Shown piece after piece: positions 6,273 to 14,059 of a DNA stretch of 47,771 nucleotides (positions are counted from its first letter, which is position 1; every line of letters starts with the position of its first letter). The stretch spans positions 293,372 through 341,142 of the forward strand of contig NZ_VIYG01000003.1 of NCBI RefSeq assembly GCF_009389585.1. Direction: 5' to 3'. The position numbers were made by a program, and so were the translations under genes. This DNA comes from Oceanobacillus sp. CFH 90083. GTDB taxonomy: Bacteria; Bacillota; Bacilli; Bacillales; Amphibacillaceae. The notes below the pieces were generated by a model. The model had not been told where the DNA came from. It searched no databases and saw nothing but the letters and a program-made list of their open reading frames with translations.

Positions 6273-7058
6273 ATGTTTAAGATTGGTAAAAAGCAATACA
6301 CAGATGTTATTCCTTTACTTAAGGGAACAGAACACACAGCCCCTACAAATGCATGGGGAATTGTGGAAGGCTATATTGAAGGAGAGGTTTTTTCTAATAA
6401 AACAGTTCAACCAGATGCAGTGCTGATCGGTACAAAAGATGGTGTATATTTTGTTTGTGGTGAGCCGGATAAAGCCTTTTTAGAGGCCTTTGAAAAATAT
6501 TATTTAGAAAAAGAGAATGAGCGTTTTACGCTGTTTTCTCCTAATAAAATATGGGATAACATGATTGAAAGTATGCAGACAGAAAATACAAAGAAAATGA
6601 AGCGAAAAGCATTTCGTTTAAATGAAGAAAAATTTCAACAAAGAGCCCGGCTGCTCCGCCATTCTGATGTATTTGAAATAAAACCTGTCAGCAGCGAATC
6701 TATTATGAATAGCAGAAAATTTGATAAGGATTATTACCAATTATATTGGGGAAGCATAGAGCGGTTTTTAAAATATGGAGCCGGTTATTATGCCGTTAAT
6801 AAAGATCGGGAAATCCTCAGTGAATGTACAGCTATTTTTAGAAGCAAAGAAAGAATGAATATAGATATTTATACCTTGGAAAAAGCGAGAGGGTCAGGTT
6901 TGGCTTATGGAGTAAGCAAAGCTTTTATAGCAAAGTGCCTGCAAAACAGCATTGCCCCTGTGTGGGATTGTGACTGTGAGAATATACCTTCCGCTCATTT
7001 GGCTGGCAGACTGGGATTTGATCAATTTGAAGAGTATCATCTTTATTATAAGCAATAG
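6273..7058 (+). CDS. GNAT acetyltransferase of the PF12746 type
   Basis: 261 residues. The N-terminal half (to ~120) has the pattern of the large Bacillus GNAT_acetyltran family (PF12746): short helices, then PDAVLIGTKDGVYFVCGEPD and the RLNEEKFQQRARLLRH stretch linking to the C-terminal GNAT domain. In the C-terminal half, CTAIFRSKERMNIDIYTLEKARGSGLAYGVSKAFI contains the core strand and the acetyl-CoA loop (R-G-S-G-L-A), and WDCDCENIPSAHLAGRLGF carries the usual N-x-x-S-x-x-L-A-x-x-LGF motif of this family. Acceptor unknown; members are often annotated simply as acetyltransferases. Start ATG 6273 follows TTAGGAGTGATATATACAGC. Stands alone. Confidence 0.75.
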   Translation: MFKIGKKQYTDVIPLLKGTEHTAPTNAWGIVEGYIEGEVFSNKTVQPDAVLIGTKDGVYFVCGEPDKAFLEAFEKYYLEKENERFTLFSPNKIWDNMIESMQTENTKKMKRKAFRLNEEKFQQRARLLRHSDVFEIKPVSSESIMNSRKFDKDYYQLYWGSIERFLKYGAGYYAVNKDREILSECTAIFRSKERMNIDIYTLEKARGSGLAYGVSKAFIAKCLQNSIAPVWDCDCENIPSAHLAGRLGFDQFEEYHLYYKQ

Positions 7059-7170
7059 TGAAGCGTATTACGGGGATATTTTAAAGATTTTTCTAAATTT
7101 TATAATAAATAGGTTGTATTAGGAACGCATATTCTGTGATTATGGTAATAAAAAGTAGGAGGATGAGAAA

Positions 7171-7623
7171 ATGAGTACAGTATTTACTGCGTATGAAAGT
7201 ACAATGGAAACTGTTTCTGAACTGAAAGAAGCAGATGAGCAATCATTGATTACGCCTATCAAAGAAAATGCCTGGTCGATAAGAGAAATCATTGGTCATA
7301 TGTATTATTGGGATGATTATAATCTGCATAATATGGTATCCCAGATGAATCATGGCGCCAATCTGCCGCCATTTCCGGATCATGATACGCAGAATGAAAA
7401 AGCGATTCAATCTCTGGAAGGAGAATCTGTTTACCAGATAATAGATTCCTTTATCGAGCGGAGAGAGGAATTTTTAGATGCAGTAAAACAAGTAGATAAG
7501 CAGGACAGATTTACTATTGGTAATGGGAAGAGAGCTTTTTCTGCTGAAAGCTTTGTAAAAATATTTGTGAAGCATGACGCACATCACTTAAAGCAGATAG
7601 AGGATTTTTTAGCTGCTTCCTGA
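7171..7623 (+). CDS. DinB family protein
   Basis: 150 residues, the size of a single DinB-like four-helix bundle (PF12867 type). The metal-site histidines of the superfamily are visible: H48-like in REIIGHMYYWDDYN, and the pair in VKHDAHHLKQIEDFL near the C-terminus, a clear DinB_2 signature (W-S-I-R-E-I-I-G-H ... H-D-x-H-H). Many such proteins are thiol-dependent metalloenzymes (bacillithiol S-transferase-like, as YfiT/BstA); activity here is not proven. ATG 7171 has AGTAGGAGGATG upstream. A terminator follows at 7638-7667. Confidence 0.85.
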   Translation: MSTVFTAYESTMETVSELKEADEQSLITPIKENAWSIREIIGHMYYWDDYNLHNMVSQMNHGANLPPFPDHDTQNEKAIQSLEGESVYQIIDSFIERREEFLDAVKQVDKQDRFTIGNGKRAFSAESFVKIFVKHDAHHLKQIEDFLAAS

Positions 7624-7637
7624 TAGGAAGAGGCGAG

Positions 7638-7667
7638 GAGCTTTCCGAAGATGGAGAGTTCTTTTTT
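7638..7667 (+). terminator. Rho-independent terminator after the DinB gene
   Basis: GAGCTTTCC (7638-7646) pairs with GGAGAGTTC (7653-7661) with two G-U pairs and a 6-nt loop, followed by six Ts. Confidence 0.7.
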
Positions 7668-7712
7668 ATAACATAAAAGAATATGTAAGAAGTACTGGTT
7701 ACAGAACAATCC

Positions 7713-7741
7713 GTGAAAATAATAAGGCAATAGAGTATAAT
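7713..7741 (+). promoter_or_regulatory. Promoter of the sucrose repressor gene
   Basis: GTGAAA (7713-7718), 17-nt spacer, perfect TATAAT (7736-7741). The start codon is at 7788. Confidence 0.5.
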
Positions 7742-7787
7742 ATCTTTATACTAGATGATTATTCAAGGATGAAAGGACAGACAGTCA

Positions 7788-8780
7788 ATGGCTACAATTC
7801 GTGATATTTCTGAAAAAGCTGGAGTTGCAAAAAGTACGGTATCCAGATATTTAAATAATGGGTATGTCAGTGAAGCCACAAGGAAAAAGATTGAGAAGAC
7901 AATTGAAGAATTAGAATATGTTCCGAATTCCTACGCACAAAATCTTCGTTTAGAGAGTAATCCGACAATTGGCGTGATTATCCCCAGATTTGATTCTTAT
8001 TCGGTAACGACGACGCTGCAGGGGATCGATAAGGAATTAAAGCAGCAGCAGTATAATATCCTAATCGAGAATACAGACAGGAGCCCTGAGAGGGAAATTG
8101 AATATCTGAAGCGTCTGGCAAAAATGAAGGTTTCAGGAATTATATTTTTGGCGACAAAATTAACGGAGGAGCATATTCATACGATTGAATCCATTGGCGT
8201 GCCTGTCATTGTTATTGGTCAAGAGGACAGACGTCTGAATTGTATTGTTTATAAGGACTATGAAGCAGCCTTTGAACTGGCGGAGTATTTAACTGCTTAC
8301 GATTTTAATAAAATTGCCTATCTTGGAGTAGGTGAGGAAGATGAAGCAGTTGGTATTTTAAGAAAAAAAGGATTTATCGACCGATTTGCGAAAGAGCAGC
8401 AAAAGACTCTATCTGTTTATTATACAGACTTCTCCATAGAGAAATCTGTACAAAAAACAAGGGAGCTGTTAAACGAAATAAAACCGGATTTATTGATTTG
8501 TGCTACGGACAATATTGCAATTGGCGCAATGAAATCCATTTATGAAAAAAAACTTCGTATTCCCGAAGATATTTCTCTGACGGGTTTTGGAGATTATAAG
8601 ATATCCAGTTATTTAACCCCTGCATTGACAACGGTTCATTATGATTATAATAAGGCTGGGCATATTGCTGCAAAAAGTATTGTCAGAATGAAAGGACAGA
8701 AATTTCATCCGACAATAACATACGTGGATTATCAGATATTCCCCAAAAATAGTATTGACAAAGCAAAAAGAAAGCGATAA
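7788..8780 (+). CDS. scrR: LacI family repressor of the sucrose operon
   Basis: 330 residues, the standard LacI/GalR length. N-terminal helix-turn-helix TIRDISEKAGVAKSTVSRYLNN and hinge KIEKTIEELEYVPNSYAQNLR, then a periplasmic-binding-protein-like effector domain (TIGVIIPRFDSY..., PDLLICATDNIAIGAMKSI, RIPEDISLTGFGDYKISSYLTP, the typical GFDD-like strand). It lies directly upstream of an alpha-glucosidase, a sucrose EIIBC and a GH32 hydrolase, so it is most likely their repressor, sensing sucrose-6-phosphate or a product; the sugar is inferred from neighbours. Its presumed operators are at 8814-8856. AAAGGAC lies about 10 nt before ATG 7788. The promoter of the following operon is embedded in its last codons. 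Confidence 0.85.
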   Translation: MATIRDISEKAGVAKSTVSRYLNNGYVSEATRKKIEKTIEELEYVPNSYAQNLRLESNPTIGVIIPRFDSYSVTTTLQGIDKELKQQQYNILIENTDRSPEREIEYLKRLAKMKVSGIIFLATKLTEEHIHTIESIGVPVIVIGQEDRRLNCIVYKDYEAAFELAEYLTAYDFNKIAYLGVGEEDEAVGILRKKGFIDRFAKEQQKTLSVYYTDFSIEKSVQKTRELLNEIKPDLLICATDNIAIGAMKSIYEKKLRIPEDISLTGFGDYKISSYLTPALTTVHYDYNKAGHIAAKSIVRMKGQKFHPTITYVDYQIFPKNSIDKAKRKR

Positions 8781-8783
8781 ACT
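8755..8783 (+). promoter_or_regulatory. Promoter of the sucrose catabolic genes, inside the 3' end of scrR
   Basis: Perfect -35 TTGACA (8755-8760), 17-nt spacer, -10 TAAACT (8778-8783). It overlaps the last scrR codons and stop (8778-8780). The operators at 8814-8856 lie about 25-65 nt downstream of the expected start site, so repression would act by roadblock or looping rather than by covering the promoter. Confidence 0.65.
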
Positions 8784-8813
8784 CTCTTCATATCAAATAT
8801 TAAAATTAATCAA

Positions 8814-8856
8814 TGTGGAACCGATTCCTTATGATGTATATGGAATCGGTTCCACA
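8814..8856. promoter_or_regulatory. Twin mirror-image LacI-type operators
   Basis: TGTGGAACCGATTCC (8814-8828) is exactly mirrored by GGAATCGGTTCCACA (8842-8856), 13 nt apart. Each arm alone is a near-palindrome of the form TGGAAnCGnTTCC with a central CG, the typical LacI/GalR family operator. Two sites about 28 bp centre to centre could bind two dimers. As RNA the whole could fold into a 15-bp hairpin in the 5' leader, just before the ribosome binding site AAGGAGG (8866-8872). Confidence 0.8.
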
Positions 8857-8881
8857 AATGGAAATAAGGAGGACTCCTCTC

Positions 8882-10537
8882 ATGGAAACAAAATGGTGGC
8901 AGGATGAGATAGTTTATCAAATTTATCCGAAGAGCTTTTATGATTCTAATGGCGATGGTATCGGAGATTTGAAAGGGATTACAAAAAAACTGGATTACTT
9001 GAAAGAGTTAGGAATTACAATGCTATGGATTTGTCCGATTTTTTCATCACCAATGGTAGATAACGGCTATGATATCTCTGATTTTGAGGGAATCAATCCG
9101 GAATTTGGAACAATGGATGATTTCAATCAGCTCTTAAAAGAAGCAAAAAAACGTGATATTAAAATTATATTGGATCTTGTAATTAACCATACTTCGGATG
9201 AACATACATGGTTCCAGGAGGCATTGAAAGATCCGGACAGTAAGTACAGAGATTACTATATTTTTAAATCGGGTACAGATGGCAACCCGCCGAATAACTG
9301 GCGCTCTATTTTTGGCGGTTCCGTTTGGGAGAAGCTCCCTGAAGAAGATCTTTACTACCTGCATGTTTTTGATAAAAAACAGCCGGATCTTAATTGGGAA
9401 AACAAAGAAATGCGTCAGGAATTATACGCCATGATTAATCGCTGGCTGGATAAAGGCGTGGCCGGATTTCGAATTGATTCTATCACATTTATTAAAAAAG
9501 ACAGTGACTATGCAAGTCTTCCGGCAGATGGAGTAGACGGCCTTGTATCCTGCAAGCATAAAACGAGAAACCGTCCCGGAATCGAAAGCTTTCTAAACGA
9601 ATTGAAAGCGAATACGTTTGAAAAGTATGATGCGGTGACAGTAGGTGAAGCTCCAGGAGTGCAGTATAAAGATTTTGATCAGTTTATCGGGAAAGATGGT
9701 TACTTCTCCATGATTTTTGACTTTCATTATGCTGATATTGATGTGGAATCAGGATCGGATTGGTTTAAGCGTACCAATTGGACTGTTCCAGAATTTAAGG
9801 AATTGTTATTCCGATCTCAAACAGCCCTTCAGGAGGCTGGATGGGGAGCAAACTTTCTGGAAAATCATGATCAGCCGCGTGTGCTGTCCAAGATGGTAAG
9901 AGAAGAGGAATGGCAAACACCTGAAACTGCAAAAACATTTGGAATGCTGTATTTCTTTTTGCGGGGAACACCGTTTATCTATCAGGGTCAGGAGCTTGGA
10001 ATGAAAAATTTTAATCGTTCAACGATAGATGCATTTAATGATATTTCCAGTATAGATAACTATCATCGATCCATGCAGGAGGGCTTTTCAGAGGAAGAAG
10101 CACTTCAATTTGTTAACCTGCGGAGCCGTGATAATACAAGGACACCATTTCCTTGGAACAATGAGCAGTATGGCGGATTTACTACTGGAACACCGTGGCT
10201 GGACATGACAGAGGAGTACCCGGAAATTAATGCGGAAAATAATCCCGTTTATGCATTTTATCAGCAGATGATTCAGTTGAGGCAGGATAGTACATGGAGC
10301 AACGTATTGTCTTTTGGAAATATAAGAGAAATAAAAGATGTTCCGGAAGAAGTCATTGCATATGAGCGTGCAGATGAAGAAAAAAATATAGTTGTTTTAG
10401 TTAATTTAAGCACAGAAAAGAAAAAAGTGGTATTAAACGAATTTGGCGGGAACGTCATTTTACACAGTCAATCTGAGCCTACGATAACAGGAGAAGAGAT
10501 TGTCCTGGAACCCTATCAGGGAATTACAATCGGCTAA
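8882..10537 (+). CDS. GH13 alpha-glucosidase (oligo-1,6-glucosidase/sucrase-like)
   Basis: 551 residues, cytosolic, the usual length for GH13 oligo-1,6-glucosidases. Opens WWQDEIVYQIYPKSFYDSNGDGIGDLKGI, the family's hallmark. Conserved regions: DLVINHTS (region I), GFRIDS with nucleophile Asp199, VGEAPG with acid/base Glu256, and ENHDQPR with Asp330. The beta-barrel is followed by a small C-terminal beta domain. It hydrolyses terminal alpha-glucosidic bonds of short sugars, perhaps sucrose isomers or isomaltose; the exact substrate is not readable. It is the first gene of the scr transcription unit, 14 nt before scrA. The start is ATG 8882 behind AAGGAGG; the longer frame from 8813 would begin inside the operator. 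Confidence 0.85.
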   Translation: METKWWQDEIVYQIYPKSFYDSNGDGIGDLKGITKKLDYLKELGITMLWICPIFSSPMVDNGYDISDFEGINPEFGTMDDFNQLLKEAKKRDIKIILDLVINHTSDEHTWFQEALKDPDSKYRDYYIFKSGTDGNPPNNWRSIFGGSVWEKLPEEDLYYLHVFDKKQPDLNWENKEMRQELYAMINRWLDKGVAGFRIDSITFIKKDSDYASLPADGVDGLVSCKHKTRNRPGIESFLNELKANTFEKYDAVTVGEAPGVQYKDFDQFIGKDGYFSMIFDFHYADIDVESGSDWFKRTNWTVPEFKELLFRSQTALQEAGWGANFLENHDQPRVLSKMVREEEWQTPETAKTFGMLYFFLRGTPFIYQGQELGMKNFNRSTIDAFNDISSIDNYHRSMQEGFSEEEALQFVNLRSRDNTRTPFPWNNEQYGGFTTGTPWLDMTEEYPEINAENNPVYAFYQQMIQLRQDSTWSNVLSFGNIREIKDVPEEVIAYERADEEKNIVVLVNLSTEKKKVVLNEFGGNVILHSQSEPTITGEEIVLEPYQGITIG

Positions 10538-10551
10538 CAGGAGGAAGCAAA

Positions 10552-12000
10552 ATGTCTGAGGATCAATATAAACAAACTGGGGAACAAATTGTAAGAATTA
10601 TAGGTGAAGACAATATTGAATCAGTAACGCATTGTGCAACGAGATTACGTTTTAATGTCAAAGATAGAGATTCTATTGATCAAGAAGCTATTGAAGATAT
10701 TGAATTAGTAAAAGGTGTTTTCTATCATTCCGGACAATTTCAAGTAATACTTGGTACAGGGATTGTAAATAAAGTTTATAAAGCGATCGCTGGTGAAACA
10801 GACAATGAGGAAAGACAGCAAAATAGTCAAAGTGAACAAAGTCAAACATCAAAGAAGGGCAGAGTACAGCGGGGGATAAGAACCTTAGCGGATGTATTTA
10901 TTGCAATTATTCCGGGGATTGTAGCAACAGGGCTGTTTCTTGGATTAAAAGGCGTCATATTAAATGAGACTGTTCTAGGTTTCTTTGGAACGAGTCCAGA
11001 CGCTATCCCGGAGTCTGTGCTAACACTGATTTCTGTGTTGACGGATACTGTATTTGCTTTTCTGCCGGCATTAATCTGCTGGTCGGCCAATAAGAAATTT
11101 GGCGGAACCCCGATTATTGGGTTCGTTATTGGATTGATGCTTGTATCGCCTGCTTTGCCAAACGCTTATGAGGTAGCAGATGCAGCATCAAGTGTAGAGC
11201 CGTTGATTGCCTTTGGATTTATTCCAATTGTCGGTTATCAAGGAAGCGTTTTAACTGCACTTGTTGTAGGACTTGTCGCAGCGAAAATAGAAATAAGATT
11301 ACGAGCAAAAATGCCTGATTCTCTTGATTTAATGTTTACACCATTTTTCGTTATTATTATCAGTGTGTTAGGAGGATTGCTCGTACTTGGTCCGGTACTT
11401 CACATTGTTGAAAATGGACTTGTATATGTTGTTACAGCATTAATTGATGTGCCATTAGGAATCGGAGGGTTTATAGTTGGGTTGATCTATCCGCTGGCTG
11501 TTATGACGGGAATGCATCATCTCTTCTTTATGATTGAGACAACCTTGCTGGCTTCAACCGGATTTAATCCCCTCATTACAATATGTGCGATGTATGGATT
11601 TGCAAACGCTGCTGTATGTTTTGCGATCAGCCGCCGCAGCAAAAAGAAGAATATTAAAGTAATGGGAACCAGTGCCGGGGTTACGCAGCTGTTAGGTGTT
11701 AGTGAGCCTGCACTCTTCGGTATTACTATTCGATATGGTACACGTCCGTTAACTGTGATGCTTCTATCCTCGGCATTGGGAGGGATGGTGTTATCTATCT
11801 TGGGAATACAGGCTAATTCATACGGGTTGGCAGTTATTTTATCACCATTAATGTACATTTACAGCGGGTATCAATTTATTACCTATATAATTGTAGGGAT
11901 TGCGACCTTCGTTGTAGCTTTTATTTTGACTTCTATCTTTGCCGTTCCGAAAGAACTGCTTAGTGTACCGGACGAAAAACAGGAAACGAAGAGTGCTTAA
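10552..12000 (+). CDS. scrA: Sucrose-specific PTS EIIBC component
   Basis: 482 residues. EIIB domain at residues 1-80 with phosphorylation site Cys28 in SVTHCATRLRF. A linker of Gln/Ser/Glu follows (~85-100), then a membrane EIIC domain of the glucose/sucrose superfamily with about ten hydrophobic segments, including GGTPIIGFVIGLMLVSPALPNAYEV and the substrate-loop motif GVSEPALFGITIRYG. It imports sucrose with phosphorylation to sucrose-6-phosphate, the substrate of the next gene. There is no EIIA domain, so it must borrow a glucose-type EIIA, for example that of the BglP proteins in this window or one elsewhere. Start ATG 10552 has AGGAGG 7-12 nt upstream. Sucrose specificity rests on neighbours and length. 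Confidence 0.88.
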   Translation: MSEDQYKQTGEQIVRIIGEDNIESVTHCATRLRFNVKDRDSIDQEAIEDIELVKGVFYHSGQFQVILGTGIVNKVYKAIAGETDNEERQQNSQSEQSQTSKKGRVQRGIRTLADVFIAIIPGIVATGLFLGLKGVILNETVLGFFGTSPDAIPESVLTLISVLTDTVFAFLPALICWSANKKFGGTPIIGFVIGLMLVSPALPNAYEVADAASSVEPLIAFGFIPIVGYQGSVLTALVVGLVAAKIEIRLRAKMPDSLDLMFTPFFVIIISVLGGLLVLGPVLHIVENGLVYVVTALIDVPLGIGGFIVGLIYPLAVMTGMHHLFFMIETTLLASTGFNPLITICAMYGFANAAVCFAISRRSKKKNIKVMGTSAGVTQLLGVSEPALFGITIRYGTRPLTVMLLSSALGGMVLSILGIQANSYGLAVILSPLMYIYSGYQFITYIIVGIATFVVAFILTSIFAVPKELLSVPDEKQETKSA

Positions 12001-12167
12001 AGGCGTGTTCAAGAGGATTAGCGAATATAGCCGACACATTTTTTGTATCGAACCTTTTGAATACGCATCTAAATTAACAAATAGTTTATCGGTAAGTGGA
12101 GAGGGTATCTCCCTGCCCATGAAAATATAATAAATAAAGATTGACTCATGGAATTTGGAAGGGAGCA
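12001..12167 (+). other. Structured intercistronic spacer between scrA and scrB
   Basis: 167 nt without a convincing gene. As RNA, GCGUGUUCAAGAGG (12003-12016) pairs over 14 bp with CCUUUUGAAUACGC (12053-12066), two pairs being G-U, around a 36-nt loop. A second small hairpin GGAGA/TCTCC (12098-12112) follows. No T-tract follows the first stem, so it is not a terminator. It may stabilise or process the mRNA, or be a leader element; the G-U pairs are consistent with an RNA function but do not prove it. Confidence 0.5.
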
Positions 12168-13649
12168 TTGAAAAACAGTATGTCTTGGACAAGGGAAACA
12201 CGGTACCGGCACTACCGGGAAATGACAGAAGCAGAAGAACAGGAATTACTAGAGAAAGTGAGCAAAAGCATATGGAGACAGAAATTTCATATACAGCCTC
12301 CATATGGACTATTAAATGACCCTAACGGTTTTACTTTCTATCAAGGAAAGTATCACTTATTTTATCAATGGTTCCCTTTTGGACCTGTTCATGGAATGAA
12401 GCATTGGTATCATGTTGAATCAGAAGATTTAATTCACTGGGAAGAGAAGGGAGTGGGCATCGCTCCCGAATATGATCACGAAAGTCATGGTATATTCTCC
12501 GGTTCAGGTATTGTTAAAGCTGATTTATTGTATTTATTCTACACAGCGAATAAACGTGACCAGGATTGGAATCGTGTATCTTCTCAAAGCTTTGCTGTCA
12601 TGGATAAACAGGGAAGGTTTACCAAGCAGGAGGAACCGGTAATTCCAAAACAGCCGGAAGGGTATACTGCGAATTTTCGAGATCCGAAGGTTTGGAAGAA
12701 TGGCAATACATTTTATATGATTATCGGGGCGGAAAGAGAGAATCATACAGGCTGCGCGCTGCTCTATAAATCGGCTGATTTGTTGAATTGGAGCTTTCAA
12801 GGAGAATTAAAAACGGATTTTGAACAGTTCGGTTATATGTGGGAATGTCCAGATATCTTTCAGATCGAAGGAAATGATGTGCTGATACTTTCTCCTCAAG
12901 GGCTTGAACCAGAAGGAGACTCCTATCATAATGTGCATAATTCCGGGTGCTTTATTGGTCATTTTGATAAAGAAAAATATTATTTTCAAAGTAATGCTTT
13001 TCAGGAATTGGATGCAGGATTTGATTTTTATGCGCCGCAGACAACGCAGGCCCCGGATGGACGTCAGATTTTAGTTGGCTGGATGGGACTTCCTGATACA
13101 TCTTATCCAGCTGATAAAGATATGTGGTCAAATTGTTTAACGATTCCAAGAGAGCTGCAAATAAAAAATAATAAAATCTATCAAGTCCCGGTGAAAGAAA
13201 TGATTAAAAAAAGAGGTGCTCTGACAACGTGGCAGGGAAACCTGGATGGCGAAGAAAGAGCGTTGGATAACTTTTTAGGTGCTGTTTACGAGCTGAACGG
13301 CGATATGACAGTAGAAGATGGTATTGCAGGGTTAAAGCTGCGTACGGGAAAAGAAGAGGAAACATTATTTTATCTGGATACAAAGCGTCAGAAAATAGTA
13401 CTTGATCGTACAAACTCAGGAGTTCCGACAGCTGTAGATTACGGTACTGTCCGTCAGACTTCCTGTACAGATAATAAAATCTCTTTACGTATTTTCATGG
13501 ATACTTCCTCCGTTGAGATTTTCGTGAATGAAGGTGAGTTTGTCTTTACCTCAAGAATTTTTCCACAGGAAGAAAGCAAAGGGATCAAACTGTTTGCTGA
13601 GGATACAGCAGCCTCTTTTGCTTTGAACAAGTGGGATTATACATCTTAA
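12168..13649 (+). CDS. scrB: Sucrose-6-phosphate hydrolase (GH32 invertase)
   Basis: 493 residues if TTG 12168 is used. GH32 five-blade propeller motifs are intact: LLNDPNGF with nucleophile Asp51, FRDPKVW with Asp172, and WECPDIF with acid/base Glu226 (numbering from 12168). A C-terminal beta-sandwich ends the protein (LRIFMDTSSVEIFVNEGEFVFTSRIFP, characteristic). It splits cytosolic sucrose-6-phosphate made by ScrA into glucose-6-phosphate and fructose. The start is ambiguous: GGAAGGGAG (12157-12165) is very close to TTG 12168 and a little far from ATG 12180; the upstream TTG 12141 has no site. Last gene of the scr unit, closed by a strong terminator. Confidence 0.9.
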   Translation: MKNSMSWTRETRYRHYREMTEAEEQELLEKVSKSIWRQKFHIQPPYGLLNDPNGFTFYQGKYHLFYQWFPFGPVHGMKHWYHVESEDLIHWEEKGVGIAPEYDHESHGIFSGSGIVKADLLYLFYTANKRDQDWNRVSSQSFAVMDKQGRFTKQEEPVIPKQPEGYTANFRDPKVWKNGNTFYMIIGAERENHTGCALLYKSADLLNWSFQGELKTDFEQFGYMWECPDIFQIEGNDVLILSPQGLEPEGDSYHNVHNSGCFIGHFDKEKYYFQSNAFQELDAGFDFYAPQTTQAPDGRQILVGWMGLPDTSYPADKDMWSNCLTIPRELQIKNNKIYQVPVKEMIKKRGALTTWQGNLDGEERALDNFLGAVYELNGDMTVEDGIAGLKLRTGKEEETLFYLDTKRQKIVLDRTNSGVPTAVDYGTVRQTSCTDNKISLRIFMDTSSVEIFVNEGEFVFTSRIFPQEESKGIKLFAEDTAASFALNKWDYTS

Positions 13650-13687
13650 TCATAAGTGAAAAGGTTACAGGAGAATAAATGGAAGGA

Positions 13688-13736
13688 GCTCCGGTGAAGC
13701 ATGCCAAGCAGGTATTGCTCACCGGAGCCCTTTTTT
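13688..13736 (+). terminator. Strong terminator of the sucrose operon
   Basis: GCTCCGGTGA (13688-13697) plus AGCA pairs with TTGCTCACCGGAGC (13715-13728), followed by CC and six Ts (13731-13736). Confidence 0.9.
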
Positions 13737-13760
13737 ATAGGCCGTGACAGCTTTTGTTAA

Positions 13761-13931
13761 TCAAAGCGTAGATTGCAGTATTTCATTTTTTACTTCCAAA
13801 ATATAATTCTTCAGAACATATTCTTTTCCGCCATGCTTTAATTGATTAGGCAGGTTTGTTTCTTTGAAATGGGTGTTTAGTATTGTGGCAAATTCAGATT
13901 TTACAAGGTAATATTTCCGTCTATAAAACAT
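13761..13931 (-). CDS. Short NIPSNAP-like remnant, apparently internally deleted
   Basis: 56 residues from ATG 13931, which has AAAGGAG 9 nt upstream (the longer frame from 13985 has none). The start MFYRRKYYLVKSEFATILNTHF and ETNLPNQLKHG resemble the N-terminus of ~110-residue Bacillus NIPSNAP-like proteins, and GGKEYVLKNYILEVKNEILQSTL resembles their C-terminus, as I recall them. The middle, with the usual IGRWM...IWEYDS stretch, is missing, and the two ends are joined in frame at HGGK. So it looks like an in-frame deletion derivative rather than a native small protein. The comparison is from memory. Confidence 0.5.
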   Translation of the reverse strand: MFYRRKYYLVKSEFATILNTHFKETNLPNQLKHGGKEYVLKNYILEVKNEILQSTL

Positions 13932-13990
13932 TTCTTCAGCTCCTTTAAGTTCATGTTCATGAAGCTGAAATTTTGATTCAAGCATACCAT

Positions 13991-14019
13991 TTTAAAAAAT
14001 TCCCTTTCAACTGTATACT
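13991..14019 (+). promoter_or_regulatory. Promoter for the AbgT-OsmC pair
   Basis: TTTAAA (13991-13996), 17-nt spacer, TATACT (14014-14019); 41 nt upstream of the start at 14060. Confidence 0.5.
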
Positions 14020-14059
14020 AAGCAAAACAATCAAAAAATAAGGAGTACATCATTACATC

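Noticed and set aside
8813..8881. Upstream start of the alpha-glucosidase at 8813
   Set aside because: That start lies inside the operator dyad without a Shine-Dalgarno site; ATG 8882 has AAGGAGG.
11939..12130. 63-residue plus-strand ORF across the scrA end and spacer
   Set aside because: It overlaps scrA out of frame, has no ribosome binding site, and the RNA stem explains the spacer better.
11848..12303. 151-residue minus-strand ORF across the scrA-scrB junction
   Set aside because: It overlaps two real genes on the opposite strand and has no recognisable domain.
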